Assembly: GCF_029227915.1 (NCBI RefSeq)
Contig: NC_079877.1
Coordinates: forward strand, 3,348,001-3,412,000
Origin: Hydractinia symbiolongicarpus
Taxonomy: Eukaryota > Cnidaria > Hydrozoa > Anthoathecata > Hydractiniidae
Direction of reading: 5' to 3'
Length of the DNA stretch: 64,000 nucleotides
A program made the position numbers and the translations under genes. The stretch's first letter is position 1, and each line of letters opens with the position of its first letter. Under the pieces are notes generated by a model. It was not told the origin of the DNA. It was given only the letters and a program-made list of their open reading frames with translations, and made no database searches. Positions 49,993 through 62,582 of the stretch are shown here, in pieces.

Positions 49993-52900
49993 ATGGGAAA
50001 AGAAATTGTCTTTTATTATGACATTATCTGTCCTTATGCCTATCTGGCATCAAAGCTTATAAAGGATGTGGCTCAAAGGAATGGTGCAAAGCTGGTATGG
50101 AGACCTGTATTATTGGGTAAGCTTTTTGATTATCCATTTTTCTTTATTACATATAACTCTCATTGGTATTCATTATGTTTTAATTTAAGCTTTTTCTAAA
50201 ATTCTGACATTCATTTGTAGTGACTGTATGTTTTCAATGAATATAGTGCTTGATTTTCAGTTTATTCTTGTGACATTATTAATCAAATGATACTATGTGA
50301 TTCATTTTCTATATTGCAAGTAGTAAAAACATGAATATATATTCTTTCTTGCTTTTGTTTTTATTGGTGAAATCTTTTGGAGCTGGATCATAAAGTTTTT
50401 TTGTTTTTGTTTTTTTTAAAGAAATACTTAAGCTAGCTATAATGATTTTTTGTGTAGTGGATTTTTTACACTGTAACTGATTATAACACTTCATTTCTGA
50501 AATCAAAGAACAAGGCTGCATGTTATAATTCAATAAGGCTGCAAGTTATAATTCATTTTGCTGCAACATTTTTGATCATGTTAAGGAATTACTAAGTTTC
50601 AAAAGTTATTTGATCAGTTATTTCCAAACAAAGTTGGTTGATCTATAACTTTGTAAATATTGAATAAATTTGTGTTAAGCTGCTTTTTGATCCCAGGTCT
50701 CCTTTAACCATGTAAAAGATGATGATGTCAGTTACTTCCATGTTTTTCACGATTATTCAATTCAGCTGCAAGATCACACAATTTAAAATTGGGATACTGA
50801 CACATTTATTTTAATTAACTGCCAGCTGGCACAATTTTGTTGAGGAGTTCTACAATTCACTTTCATTTCTCCTGCCAAATCATCAGTGATTGTTTGAGGT
50901 TAAAGTAAGTTCTTTAGCCTCTAGTCAGTTCTATTTGCTTGGAAAACTTCCTGATAAAAAAGTGTTTTTTTAGTTTTAAATTTTAAACTTCAATTCAACA
51001 GCCCAAAACTTGGTAACTACTAAAACTAAAAACCACCCAAACAAAAAAGAAGCCAGATTGTATGATTTCTTTCGCTCTCCTATAAATTTTCATGTAAATA
51101 AAGCGGATATCAACAGTCTTTGTGTCTCCTGCCGAATAGAGAGCCTTGAATAAATATTTCCCGAAGTTAAAAGTTAAAATACTGTAATTGCAAATGCCTG
51201 GGAATTTTATGGTTTCAAAATTTTTTAGGGTTGTTTATCCAAAACAAACATTTAAATATTTCAATATTTTTAGGGTCGTGTATTGGAGAAAAGTGTTAAA
51301 TAAAAATGGGGTGTTTATTTATTTTTTCTTGATGGTTATGAGTCTACCAGAGGAAGGCACATTTAGTGGATTTTTTTGCAGCAAAGTTGAACCAATGATG
51401 ACCACAAACATTCAGTGCTACCCTATGTCCAATTTTCTTAAACCAAGAGGATTTAAAAGTGTATGTTGGTCACATCAACCTATCAACCTATCTCTTCTTT
51501 CATAACTCGTATATACATTCGTTAAAATAAAGCTGTTTGTTTGCTAACCTTCTCACCTCCTTTGGTCTCTGCAGCACCCATCTATCACAACCTAGCCTTA
51601 CATAGATTCCCTGACATAATACAAATGACTTTCCTCAACCACTTGCTGAAACTTTTGATGTCCATACTATCCATCACTGTTATAACACAAGAAACAATTA
51701 TGCCAGAATCTATCTTTCAGTTCACTTTCTGTCCCATCTATAAAATCTAAACTAACTTCATTTTTTCTTTCTAGTTATGACCCTTCTTGTCTTTTGTAAT
51801 GTAATTCTTGATATGTAATTCATTATTGTTATGTATAACCGCTCTGTGATGTTTCTTGTGCTGTATTTGTCATATTATGATGTGACGTGATGTTTTTTGT
51901 CTATCTTAATATGCTTTTTTTATTATTTTGTTTTTAATTTTTTTCACCGTACAAAACTTTGATGGTAGCAAAAAACTTTTCTATTTAATTCTCTTCCGGG
52001 TTTTTTTCTGTTTATTTACATTTAATGACACCAGTATCTACTTTTTATAGACAATACTGTTCCCTTCTTTTTTTTTACCTTTGGCTGACCTCTCTGTTCT
52101 TATTAGCTCCTCATACAGTATTGGTCTCCTTCCATGATAATTATAGTAACTATCAAAATCTAGCACTTGTAATTTTACTCATTTCCTTACTGGCAATATA
52201 AATTGAATTGAATTGAGGTCCTAAATCCAAAAAAGAAATTTGTAGGAAAGAGCATAATATAACAGCTATTATGGACAAATAGTATATATACACATTGAAA
52301 AAAAAATAAAAAGGGTTTATATAATGTACCTTAAAAGAGGAAATTCTCCACTAATTAACTTTTGAAATTTATCATTACAGCATTTTTGTTTTTATCATAC
52401 CACTTGCTAATAGTTATACTGTGTTTATAATGTTCTAAAAGTTTAGGGTTTGTGGTGGTTTTGAGTAGTTTTGGGTGGTTTTGGCTTGTTTTGGTTTGGT
52501 TGTTGATTTAGTAGTTGCGCTCAGAATTGCCATCAAATCACTTGCTTTCTTAACAACAGTATATTTTCGAAATAAGTTACCTTTTCTTGCAGCAGGGCAG
52601 TAAAGCTTTTCACTTTCATTTTGCTTAATCGAATCAAAGTAAGGATGAAAACAACAAATGAAATCGGCCAGGGCCATATTTAATTTTGAAAAATATATTT
52701 AAACAAAAATGCTTGGACTGAATGTTTGTCTGTAAACTACTTTTTTAAGTTATTTGGCCTCAATTATATGCGCAATACAATAGCTTCAGTAAACATATGT
52801 ATATCAAACTAAAAAGAGCAAAATAACATCTCCTTGCACGTGTCACACACAGCCACACTGGTAAGGCCTGTGGAAAAATCCTGTAAGGTAGAGGAGCAGT

Positions 52901-55900
52901 AGAAAAGATTAACAATTTCCAACCCTTTGTTGAGGCAAAGATTAATTTTGGAAATTTATGTAGTCGAATACTCTTATTTTGTAGACCTTAAAAGGCTTAT
53001 TAAACTGATATATAGGATTGGGTTTTTTTTTTAGGAGATATTAGAGTTAAAAGTGTTTTTTTATAATGTCGTTAACCTGTTTATTCCGAAATAGGTGAAT
53101 CAACTAAAAGTTTAAGATTAGACATGGATTTGGTTCCAGGTGGCACTTACAGAAAAGCATGCAAAAATTGACACAAGTTACTAGCGTTTATTTCTGAATT
53201 ATTTGGCTTTAAAAAGTGCAATACAATGGCTTCACTAGTTGATAGACCATAGTCTAATACATTATTGTTGTGCATATAATTTACTGATAGTCTAATACAT
53301 TATTGTTGTGCATATAATTTACTGATAGTCTAATACATTATTGTTGTGCATATAATTTACTGATAGTCTAATACATTATTGTTGTGCATATAATTTACTG
53401 ATAGTCTAATACATTATTGTTGTGCATATAATTTACTGATAGTCTAATACATTATTGTTGTGCATATAATTTACTGATTGTAACTAGAGCCAGATGTTAA
53501 ATCTGATCCATGAAATTGGTTAAGTAATTTAATCCAAACCAGGAAATTTCAACAAAACCTTGTTTTTGATAGAGTTATTCCAGTCACTTTCATTAAAGCT
53601 ATCTCAAGTCAAAATATTTAAATTTTCTAAATTTGTTTGTCCAAATTAAACACTGGCATATTCAGACTTTGATCAAAGCAGTGCAGGATTTATGATCATT
53701 TTACTGACTTGTTCTCCGAGATTACGAGAAAAAATGTGTTTGCAAAATGTAATTTTCTCGACCTTTTTTTTATAGGCGGAATTTACAAAAGTACTAAACT
53801 TGCGACAACAAATATTCCTGATAACAAATTAATAAAATCTTATTCAGATCAGAAAAGAAGGATTCTTGCACAAGGTATGGGTGTGAATTAGTAGTTTTAA
53901 TTTATAGAAAGTCTTTAATAGTAAATCAAGATTCTTAACCAACAGATAAATCTTTGTCCATCCTTCTTTTTGTCCTTCTATGATCTCAGATATATTATAT
54001 TTCGTTCAGTACATGGAAATATGGCGCATAGTATTTTGGTAGCACTTTAATCTGTAATTCCTTTGGCTAACACTCTCAATTTTTTTTTAAAGATTTAGCA
54101 ATTCTTTATGATCGATACAAAGTACCAATTTCAGCATTTAAAGCTCCTGACATTCAAACTTTAAATGCTATGCGGCTGATAGCTTCGACACCTAGTGAAT
54201 CAGATGCAGTTCGAGAAAAGTTAACACATGTATTGTTCGATGCAATTTGGTTACACCAAAATGGTATATCTTCCTTATTTTGTTGTTACCTAATGAATAT
54301 TTTATATATTCACTTTTCTGATATGAGAGGGTGTTAAGATGCTACGAAATTGGTAATGCCAAAATATCCCAAAAATTTTTAGATGTAAGCGATCTAACGA
54401 TCTTACAAGGTATTGCAGATTCCGCCTTGTTGAATGTAAATGTCAACAATCTGGTTAATGACAAGCTGAATCCTGCTCGAGAGATTTTAGTGAAAAATAC
54501 GGAAGAAGCAGTTAAACGTGGTGCCTTTGGTGTCCCAAGGTGTGTAACATCATGTATTTTACATGATATCTCAGGGAACAGGAAAGGGTATTTTGTGAAA
54601 TAGTAAAGTTTGTCTCTTATGTAATTGACACCTTTCCATGAAATTTAAAATTAAGATCATTTTCAATGCTCTTAACACAGCATTCGTGTACAAGTATTCT
54701 TTTTCTGGATTACTTTTTACCCTCGTTTTACAACATTACCTTTAAAATTCTCATGCTATACGTAAAGGTTAGGTTTAGTAAAAAACTCGACCTACTGTTT
54801 ATAGTTATGTGTATCCATTGTTTCAGATACACATTGCACGAATAAAATTTAGACATATTATGCTGATATAAAACAAGGTTAAGTATAGTCAAGTTTTTAT
54901 TACCTCATAGCATGTGGGTAAATAACCGACTGTACTTTGGCAGTGATCGTCTGTTTATGGTTGAAAATGAGCTTGGTAACAAAGCTGCTAAACCACACCG
55001 TTTACTTTCGAAGAGTAATGTTGAAAAAGCCAAACTGACAGTATTTTTAGATTTCTCCAGTCCATGGACGTATTTAGCAATGAAACAGGTTTTTTTTACT
55101 ATACTTTCTTTATATTTCTTGTTTATAAACTTTTTAATACACAAACCTACATGTGGTGTCTTCGGAAACTTTTAGTCCTAACTTATGATGACTAATTTTA
55201 AAATCAACTTTTTTGAAACCTATTGCAGGGTAAAATGCAAATTTAGATAAGTGCCATGCCCTAGGAGTTGATGCGAATTTAATTGAGTAGGTTATATTTA
55301 ATATATTTGTTCGCCGGTGGAAGAATCCTTGTTAATTCGCCTGTCCCAACAAATTCGATAACATTATTTCGCATTGGCTTTTGTATATTCATAGCTAAAC
55401 TATGCAATCCAGCTGACAGAAACGCAAAAGAGATATTTCATGCCATTGTGAAAAGTTTTAATATATTTGACTTTAATTGTTCTTTTAAAGAAGGGTATAA
55501 AATATATTTCCGAAATTTGAAAAAGCGTCGTTTTTAAAATTATTTATTTATAAACATATCCTATTAATATGTAAAACTCATTTGGGATTAAAAGCATTGT
55601 ATTTCAGAATAATCAAACTATTAGAACTAAGTAAAGTAACAACCCTTTACTTGGTATCTGATAAAAAAAAGGTGTGACTCATAACTTGTTGTTGCTTTCC
55701 TTACATTTTATTGTTACCACAGTGAGAATCAGAAGAAGAAATTGAAAACATAAACAAAATTAAATTTGTATAAGTATTAACCTATTTTTTTGTTATTTAA
55801 AAAAATTACCTATAGTTTTAAGAATATTTAGTGATTTACATATGGTTTATGTGTTTGTAGCATTTTAATGGTTAATTTTTTTCTGCTGATTTTATTTAAT

Positions 55901-58900
55901 AGATTCCTGCACTATTAAGAAGTGTTTCTCCAGTAGAGGTGGAGGTTGAGTATGTTCCTGTTGTAGTTGGTGTTATTTTTCGTGACATTGGAACTCCCAT
56001 GGTACAAACATTTTTTGTATTCTGTAAAAATAAAGATGTTCTTTTTTAAAATAAAATAAATAGCTCCATAGGTTTACATTGTCACAAAGGTTGATAATAA
56101 AAAAATAATAAATAAAAAAATTTGATTGGTAATTATCATCGGCGTCCAAAAAGCCTTGCGTGTTTTTTCAACTGTGCTAAATTACACCTCGCTTGTCACA
56201 TCTGGTTGAATAAAAGGTAAAAATGTGGATAAGCTACCCTGTTGAATAATGTCGTAACTTTTGAAACAAATATACCATAATGTTGTTACCATTTGATTAC
56301 ACTGATAAAAAATGAAAGTGATGCTAAATTTCAGCTTTTAGTTTAAGAAAATCCAATCCAAGATGCTACCTATATTTTGTCCCTCATAGTACCTATATTA
56401 TGCTGTTGTTCTATGTGGAACTGTCCGATGTCATGCGTTTTAAATAAAAATAACGCAGGAAGAAAATGAGAAAGGAACTCTGAGACGGCTCAAGCTATAT
56501 ATTCTAATAATGAAGAAAAATGATGACTGCTGATATATTGGTTAAAAAAACAGATTGAGTTGGGGGGTTCTTGCAAATTCCTTTTTCCCTGCATCCCGGG
56601 GATAACTTTACTTGGCAGTCGTCAAAAAAAATTAAACTTGACAAATTTGATTAGATAGATTTTTGTCAAACCTATCAACTTTTCTGCTACCATTTCTTCT
56701 CTTAAACTATTTTCACATTACTAACTAATCACACTTGTCTCTAATTTTCTAGGTTCCCCTGTATACAATGGGTGAGAACAAGAGGAATTACCAGATTCAA
56801 GATTTTAATGATTGGTTAAAATATTATGGCATAAAAAACTTTCAATTTTCAAGTCACTTCCCACTGCGAACATTGCTACCACTTCGCGTCTCCATAGTAA
56901 ATCCAGAGTTCAAAATGATGGAGAATATAAGTAAGTAGTAGTATTTTAGTTGCTTTTTCACGCTGAGCCTTAACAACATTCATTTTTCAACGTTCAACCA
57001 AGAATGATAAGCGTTTCTTGTATGGACATAGATATATAATAAAATGAGAAAGAGACACATCACGAATTTCTATTTAAAATCTAATTGTCGAAAGAAATAA
57101 TGCGGAGGACGGAGTTGAGTAGGCTTTAAGGGTTTACCTTCATCTACGAAATAATTTATCAGTATCATTGGCAAAGAAGCTGAAAAGTTAGGCCGTTGTC
57201 GTTACATGTATATCACAAGCAAACAGGATTTTTTTAAGAAATACATCATGCAAATTTTCAGTAAGGGCTTATTCTCTACTTAAGCAATAATCTTCAAGTA
57301 AAGGACGATGGTTTGCTAAATTTCAAGGACAGAGTTCAGTGATTTTGATATCTTTAAATGTGCTTTGTAAAAATGGCAGCCAGCTATGTATTTCAAAGTT
57401 GAGTAATGAAAATAGTTTAGTTGTCTATTTTACTGAGATTTCGAATTACATCCGAGAACTAAGTAAAACAGGCAGCCTACCATTCCCTCCTCCTCTCCTT
57501 TGTTATTCAATTTTTAAAGTGATTACAATTTTATCGGTTAGACGATCTGTCGGTTTATTGGCCCTGTGTAAAAGCGTCGGAGGTCTGTGATATTGTTTAT
57601 AGACATCGCAGAAATGTCATAACCAAATACTTTACTTGTGACATTTAATACTTTGTAAAATATTTATAGCTGTTTTGGGTAAATCAGGATTATCATAGGT
57701 CAGAATTATTTCAATTCTATCGAGCCCTAGGAACCGACGTTTAAAGACGGGCTTTCGATGAACCAGCCTTGGTTTGGCACACGACAAATTAATGATATAC
57801 TTTGTAGTTTAAGTTTTGTTGTGTATTACAGAGCCTAAATTAGAAGTAGTGTGCCTAACAACTTGCTGCTTAACGAGTCTAAAATATGCAGAAACAGAAA
57901 ATTGGTTCTGTTTTGTGAATATTTCTAGATATTTATTAGGGAAAAATTACGATCGGATAACGTTTTTTTCTTTAACGGAATTGGATCAGAATAAACAAGC
58001 CAGCTTCGGGAACTTTAAATTTTTATAAATCCACTCCAGGGACTCGCCTTAGTATCTCTTTCTCTTTTTATATATCATTATAGTGTCTGACATTTGACGG
58101 AGATTCAAAAAGTTTGTTGCGTTGACACTTTCGTTAGTTTAATTTGCAGGTCTTATTCGCTTCCCAAATCCTATTATTATTGTGGACATGTGAGGAAGTT
58201 TTGTGTCTTAAAACCCAAAATTAAATTTTTGCTTTAATTTTCTATTTGTGTTTGTCCTAATCTAAGTTTACTAACAAAACTTCTGTAATCAATAAAATTT
58301 TTGACATTCAAAATTAGTTTTAAACTAGGATTTTAAAATTTTTTTTTTGATCTCTACGATAGTGGTATTTTTTTAGTGGATGCTATATGGTGCGAAAATA
58401 AAAACGTATCGGATGAACAGGTACAGTGAAGCTTTTCTTACAAAATTGGTTTGTCTCTAAAATAGATTGTTTCTGAAAGGGAAATCTAACAACAGTTAGT
58501 GCTTCGTTAAGTTTTGTTTTGTGTTTTGTTTTTCTCATTCTCATATAAAAACGTTTGGTTTCAGTTTTGTCGTCACCTTTTTCGTGATACTCATGTGATT
58601 ATGGAGGGAAAATTAGAATTGTTTTAAATCAATCACATTCCAGTTTTTAACCAATTAAAGCACGATTTTTTAAAAAGTTTTAAGATGTCGTTGGTAATTT
58701 GGTCAAATATTGGGTTCTGAGGATAAGGATTGGGAGTTTAATGATGGGCAGAAATACTTTCAACACTTGATAAATAGATATCCATCATTATCGAAAAATT
58801 TTCGCCTGAGCAAGTTTGATGTATGAGAGTCGGATGTTACTCTTTCTACTGTTTTATTAACATGTGGGCTTGTAATAAATGTGAGAAAAGTAACATCCTA

Positions 58901-59857
58901 TTTTTAGGTGCTTAGTGAGATTTTGTCTTCCTCTGGATACGACGCAGAGCAGCTTTTGAAAGACGCTCAAGCTGATGAAATCAAACTGAAACTACGACAA
59001 AACACCCAACGGTAATTATTATATTCATCATACACCTTTATACGAAACAGCAAACAAATAGTTTTAAGTATTTTATACATAACATCTGAATTTATCTAAC
59101 AGTTACTCTCTACCTTTTTTGATTAGTTAATAGCGTCTGTGACTGAAAATACTGAATCAGGCATAAATTTGGCTTTCCAAGAAATTTTTCTCCCTAAAGA
59201 ACAGACTCGGAAAATATGCTTTTTTTTGTTTATTGGGTCTTTAATTATTTTATCATTACAAGGATTAATGACTACAGTTTTATTAAAATTAGTGCACATA
59301 TAAGTTTAACTTAGAAATAGATTTTAATATCTTTCGCACTCATCTCAAAATGGACGAGTTAATCACATTCTGATTAATTCCCTCATCTTCGAAATAATTT
59401 GTGGAAAACGAATAATTCTATGCATTATTTTTTATCCACGTCATCAAAATGTATCTCCGCAAATGTTCTCCTTCCTAATCAAGTGAATTTTTCCACTTGC
59501 CAATTTGGTATCAGTCGGGCTGCCATTGCTGTTTTCCTTGTTTGTAAAAGAAAATGAGATTGGTTAGGTTTTGTTTCATATTTAGGGTGAATTTAGGATG
59601 ATTCCAGGCTAAGAGATTTTTTTGTCATTATCCACTTAATGCCACCCTGCCAAATTTTAGCTCGATATTTCATAGTATAGCTGCATCTGAATTATGTTTT
59701 CTTTAGGGGATTGGACGCCGGTATATGTGGTGTTCCTAGTTTTCAAGTTAATGATGGCCCGGTTGTTTTTGGACAAGATCGTATGAACGTTCTGGCGGAT
59801 ATGTTGCTGGGTTGGAAGTTTGGATTAAAAGGAAAACTTCAAGGAAGTAAATTATAA
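49993..59857 (+). CDS. tandem DsbA-fold protein of HCCA isomerase / kappa-GST type, ten exons
   Basis: Exons: 49,993-50,116; 53,776-53,874; 54,093-54,263; 54,383-54,539; 54,911-55,088; 55,903-56,001; 56,753-56,930; 58,377-58,420; 58,908-59,011; 59,707-59,857. All introns are GT-AG, phases agree, and the total of 1,305 nt gives 434 residues. Domain 1 (about 1-205) has FYYDIICPYAYLAS at the active site, RPVLLGG, and the cis-Pro loop GAFGVPS. Domain 2 (about 225-434) has FLDFSSPWTYLA, VPLYTMGENKR and ICGVPSFQVNDG. Domain 2 keeps the catalytic-type Ser (S234) of bacterial 2-hydroxychromene-2-carboxylate isomerases and kappa GSTs; domain 1 has Cys13 there. Such enzymes use glutathione. Two domains in one chain suggest an internal duplication. 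Substrate unknown; an extra small exon cannot be excluded. Confidence 0.8.
51540..52216 (+). mobile_element. possible 5'-truncated non-LTR retrotransposon 3' end
   Basis: T-rich sequence without a frame, ending in 'caatataaattgaattgaattgag'. The (TTGAA)n tail is typical of several non-LTR families whose 3' ends finish in short repeats. No reverse transcriptase coding is visible, so the call is tentative. Confidence 0.3.
53250..53477. repeat. 38-bp tandem repeat, six copies
   Basis: Copies of tagtctaatacattattg... start at 53,250, 53,288, 53,326, 53,364, 53,402 and 53,440 and are essentially identical. The last ends at 'tttactgat'. It lies 300 bp upstream of exon 2. Confidence 0.95.
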
Positions 59858-60039
59858 AGATGATTGGAAAAAAGAAACACTAACATTGGTGATATTGCAA
59901 TGTCATAAGGAACTGTTAACATCCTGGAAGATTTTATCCGAGCAGTTACTGTAACTATAATACAATAACGCCAGGATAGGTAAAGCGATTCGCTTTTCAG
60001 CCACATAAAGCAATTATCGTCAGCTCCAAATAGGTTTAA
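59858..60039. other. 3' flank of the tandem-DsbA gene
   Basis: Probable 3' UTR. I see no clear AATAAA in the first 180 bp. Confidence 0.35.
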
Positions 60040-60534
60040 GTGGTTAAATTTTGGTGAGTATTTAATTTGGCGAATGACCAAAATCGAATATGTAGCGGGG
60101 GATTTAATTTGACGAATGATCAATTTTATAAAATTTGGCCAGTATTTAATTTCGCCAATACAAAAAAATGTTTATTTTAGCGGGGATTTATTTTGGCGAA
60201 TGACACAAAAAAAATGAATTTTTATGTCTTGGTATGTTTTATAAAAAATAAGAATAAACGTATATATAAACGCAAGCTTTGTTTTAGAGTTAAAAATTTA
60301 TACTTTAAAACTTGTGAATATAAAAAAAAGTTTGTTTTTTTGGGGGAAAAAAATTTTTCTTTTCTAAATTAAAAAAAAACTTTAATTTGGCAGGGATTAA
60401 ATTTGGCGAACGGTAAATTATGTTAAATTTGGCGAATATTTAATTTGGCGAATGGTCAGTTATCAAAATTTTGGCGGGTATTAAATTTGGCAAATTTCGC
60501 CAAATACAATCTTCGCCAAAATTTATCCACTTAA
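60036..60534. mobile_element. TTAA-flanked MITE with internal ttTGGCGAA repeats
   Basis: 491 bp (60,040-60,530) between direct TTAA copies at 60,036-60,039 and 60,531-60,534. Ends are inverted: GTGGTTAAATTTTGG on the left, CCAAAATTTATCCAC on the right. The body is filled with degenerate 'atttaatttggcgaa' units on both strands. It has no coding capacity. The TTAA target is that of piggyBac-type transposases, but the ends do not show a typical piggyBac CCC start. Confidence 0.75.
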
Positions 60535-61937
60535 GGTATAAGATCTCCTTCAGGAATTTAAGATATTAGCTTTTATAAAAACATGGCGAAAATGGTGCTG
60601 TCAACTTCCACAGAAAAAGTGTTTTTAATTTATACGTAGCCACATTTGGGCTCTTTATAAAGAGCTTTATCAAGTCAGCAGAAGAGGAATCACGACGTAG
60701 GAATCATTTGCGAATTTCAATTGTCTTAAATATCATGTTTTGGCAAATTTCCGGAAAAAATTAATTCAAAGTGATTTTATTGGATCATTTTCTGAATTAT
60801 TGTTTCGATAGTTATTCGCATGATTTCTAAATCGTAATAATAATTATTTAGAGACACATAAATATAATATATAAGCAAAAACAATTTGATATAAAAACTT
60901 TCTTATTTCTCCACAATTTAGAAACAATTTACCTTGAAATTTGGCTAAAAGAATCCTCCCGCTTACTATCGTCTTCAAATGTGTTTTCAAAGTAAAATTT
61001 ATATTTAGATGTGGAACACACAGCTTCTAGTTTCGGCTGAAAGCTCGTAAAAATTCCTGATCTTCTGAGATTTAATTGAACATATTATGCGTGTCTCAGA
61101 CGCGGTTAGTAAAAATTGACGCTTAATCCGCTACTTTAAATAATTGCATAGCTCAGGTTTGAAAAAGATCTCTTTTTGATCTTCTTTGTCATGTAAATAC
61201 TTATATTTTTATACTTCGTTATGCTAATAAATATATCATTTTTAGCCATTTTATAATTTTTATTATTTGTGCTATAACTGACGTACAGCAGACCAGCTAC
61301 CGGTAGTCAGTGTCTGTCAGTAGACAGCTATAGACAGACAGCTATTTTATAGTTTCAGTAGGCAGCTATAGACAGACAACAACCTAACTTTTTTGTGTTT
61401 AAGTTTTCTATTTAGTTTGGTATAAGTGCACTTTATGCTAGCCATCATTATTACTTCTTCTTGAAGCTAGCCACAATAAGGAAGTAGATAAGAGGCATAG
61501 ATTATTTAACAACAATCGTTTGACATTTCCAGCAAATTTTAGGTAACTTCGAATTGATACTTTCCATATATCATAATTTATTGTGTTAGCTACATAACAA
61601 CAGAAAAAAATATTTTATCCTAGTGGTATAGACGACTTTACGTTTTGACGGGATTCACACGCTTGTGTATACGGATTACTACATGCGTTTTTTGCCTGTC
61701 CGTTTGCGTAGAAAATCTGGGATTATATACAACACCACGTCAAAATGAATCTAGTCTTCTGATAAACTAGCTTAGATTTGTAGAAATCTGCAGACCATAC
61801 CCGAATAAGCGACTAGGATAATTATTTCAAAACAAGAGTGGACTATCACAGATATTCTCAGATTCTCGCCCATGATATATCTCATTGCCATCCCTCCTCG
61901 GCACAAAATGGCAATTCGGCTACCAGTTTAAACAAAA
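60535..61937. other. intergenic, no gene seen
   Basis: AT-rich. Short local repeats of 'cagctatagacagaca' occur at about 61,325-61,375. Nothing else is supported. Confidence 0.4.
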
Positions 61938-62023
61938 TACCATATTCTCTTTATGTAACACCCACCTCAAAATCTCGAAAATTAATTAAAACGCCCAGGG
62001 CGTCAAATAGAGAGAATATGGTA
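61938..62023. repeat. 86-bp fold-back element
   Basis: Ends TACCATATTCTCTTTATG and CAAATAGAGAGAATATGGTA form near-perfect inverted repeats that enclose a short loop (caccccacc/cccagggcg region). A very small MITE or its solo remnant. Confidence 0.6.
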
Positions 62024-62582
62024 ATTTAAATATTCTCCTTCCGCCAGCCTTTCGCAAAGGTAAATGTTGGCAAATCAGATAGAAACAAATTAAAAATAAA
62101 AACATACCTGCATATACATTTATTTTAATCTCAATATACATCATGTAATATTTTACAACATTATCTGGCCTCGATTCTAATAATTTATCTTCCTCATAAC
62201 GAGGTTAACGATATATTTTCATTTTCATAATCTCTATTATCATAAAACGATAGTACTTTCAAGTTATAGCTTCTAACATTTTTATTCAAACTGTCAGAAA
62301 TTCCAGTCTTTCTTTTTTTTTTCTCTCTATGTACAAAAGCATCTATAGTTAGAGCTTGTGCCAGAATTAGTAAGGCGTGAATAGCACGCATGCGCAGTCA
62401 ACTATAAGCAATGTTTATTACGTGTTTTCCAAAATTCATGATGTCTTCTGTTTTTCTCGCTTTTTTGTCTTTTGAGATTTTCCATTATTTTTCCACGAAG
62501 CTACGGAAATTTCGTTTTAATACAATTATTTTTACTTCAAGTATCACGATTATTTACAAAACGAGTTTTCCCGCGTTAAATA
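62024..62582. other. 3' flank of the NTR-like gene
   Basis: Holds a - strand AATAAA (TTTATT at 62,414-62,419), about 165 bp after the stop codon, a plausible polyadenylation signal. An NRF1-like cgcatgcgcagtc lies at about 62,388. No other feature seen. Confidence 0.45.

Larger units (their letters stand above)
50117..53775 (+). other. large first coding intron
   Basis: 3.66 kb, AT-rich. It contains a likely retrotransposon 3' end (about 51,540-52,216) and a 38-bp tandem repeat (53,250-53,477). A - strand frame at 52,435-52,677 (MALADFICCFHPYFDSIK...) has no supporting evidence. Confidence 0.6.

Noticed and set aside
53250-53477. Short array that might be a CRISPR or binding-site cluster
   Set aside because: The 38-bp copies are contiguous without spacers, so it is a minisatellite.
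54331-54382. Extension of exon 4 upstream to 54,331
   Set aside because: Phase with exon 3 fits only the acceptor at 54,381-54,382 (tttttag), which also restores the family's NDVSD-type sequence.
55283-55537. 84-codon + strand frame in the intron after exon 5
   Set aside because: It has no splice context in phase with the neighbouring exons and no family resemblance.
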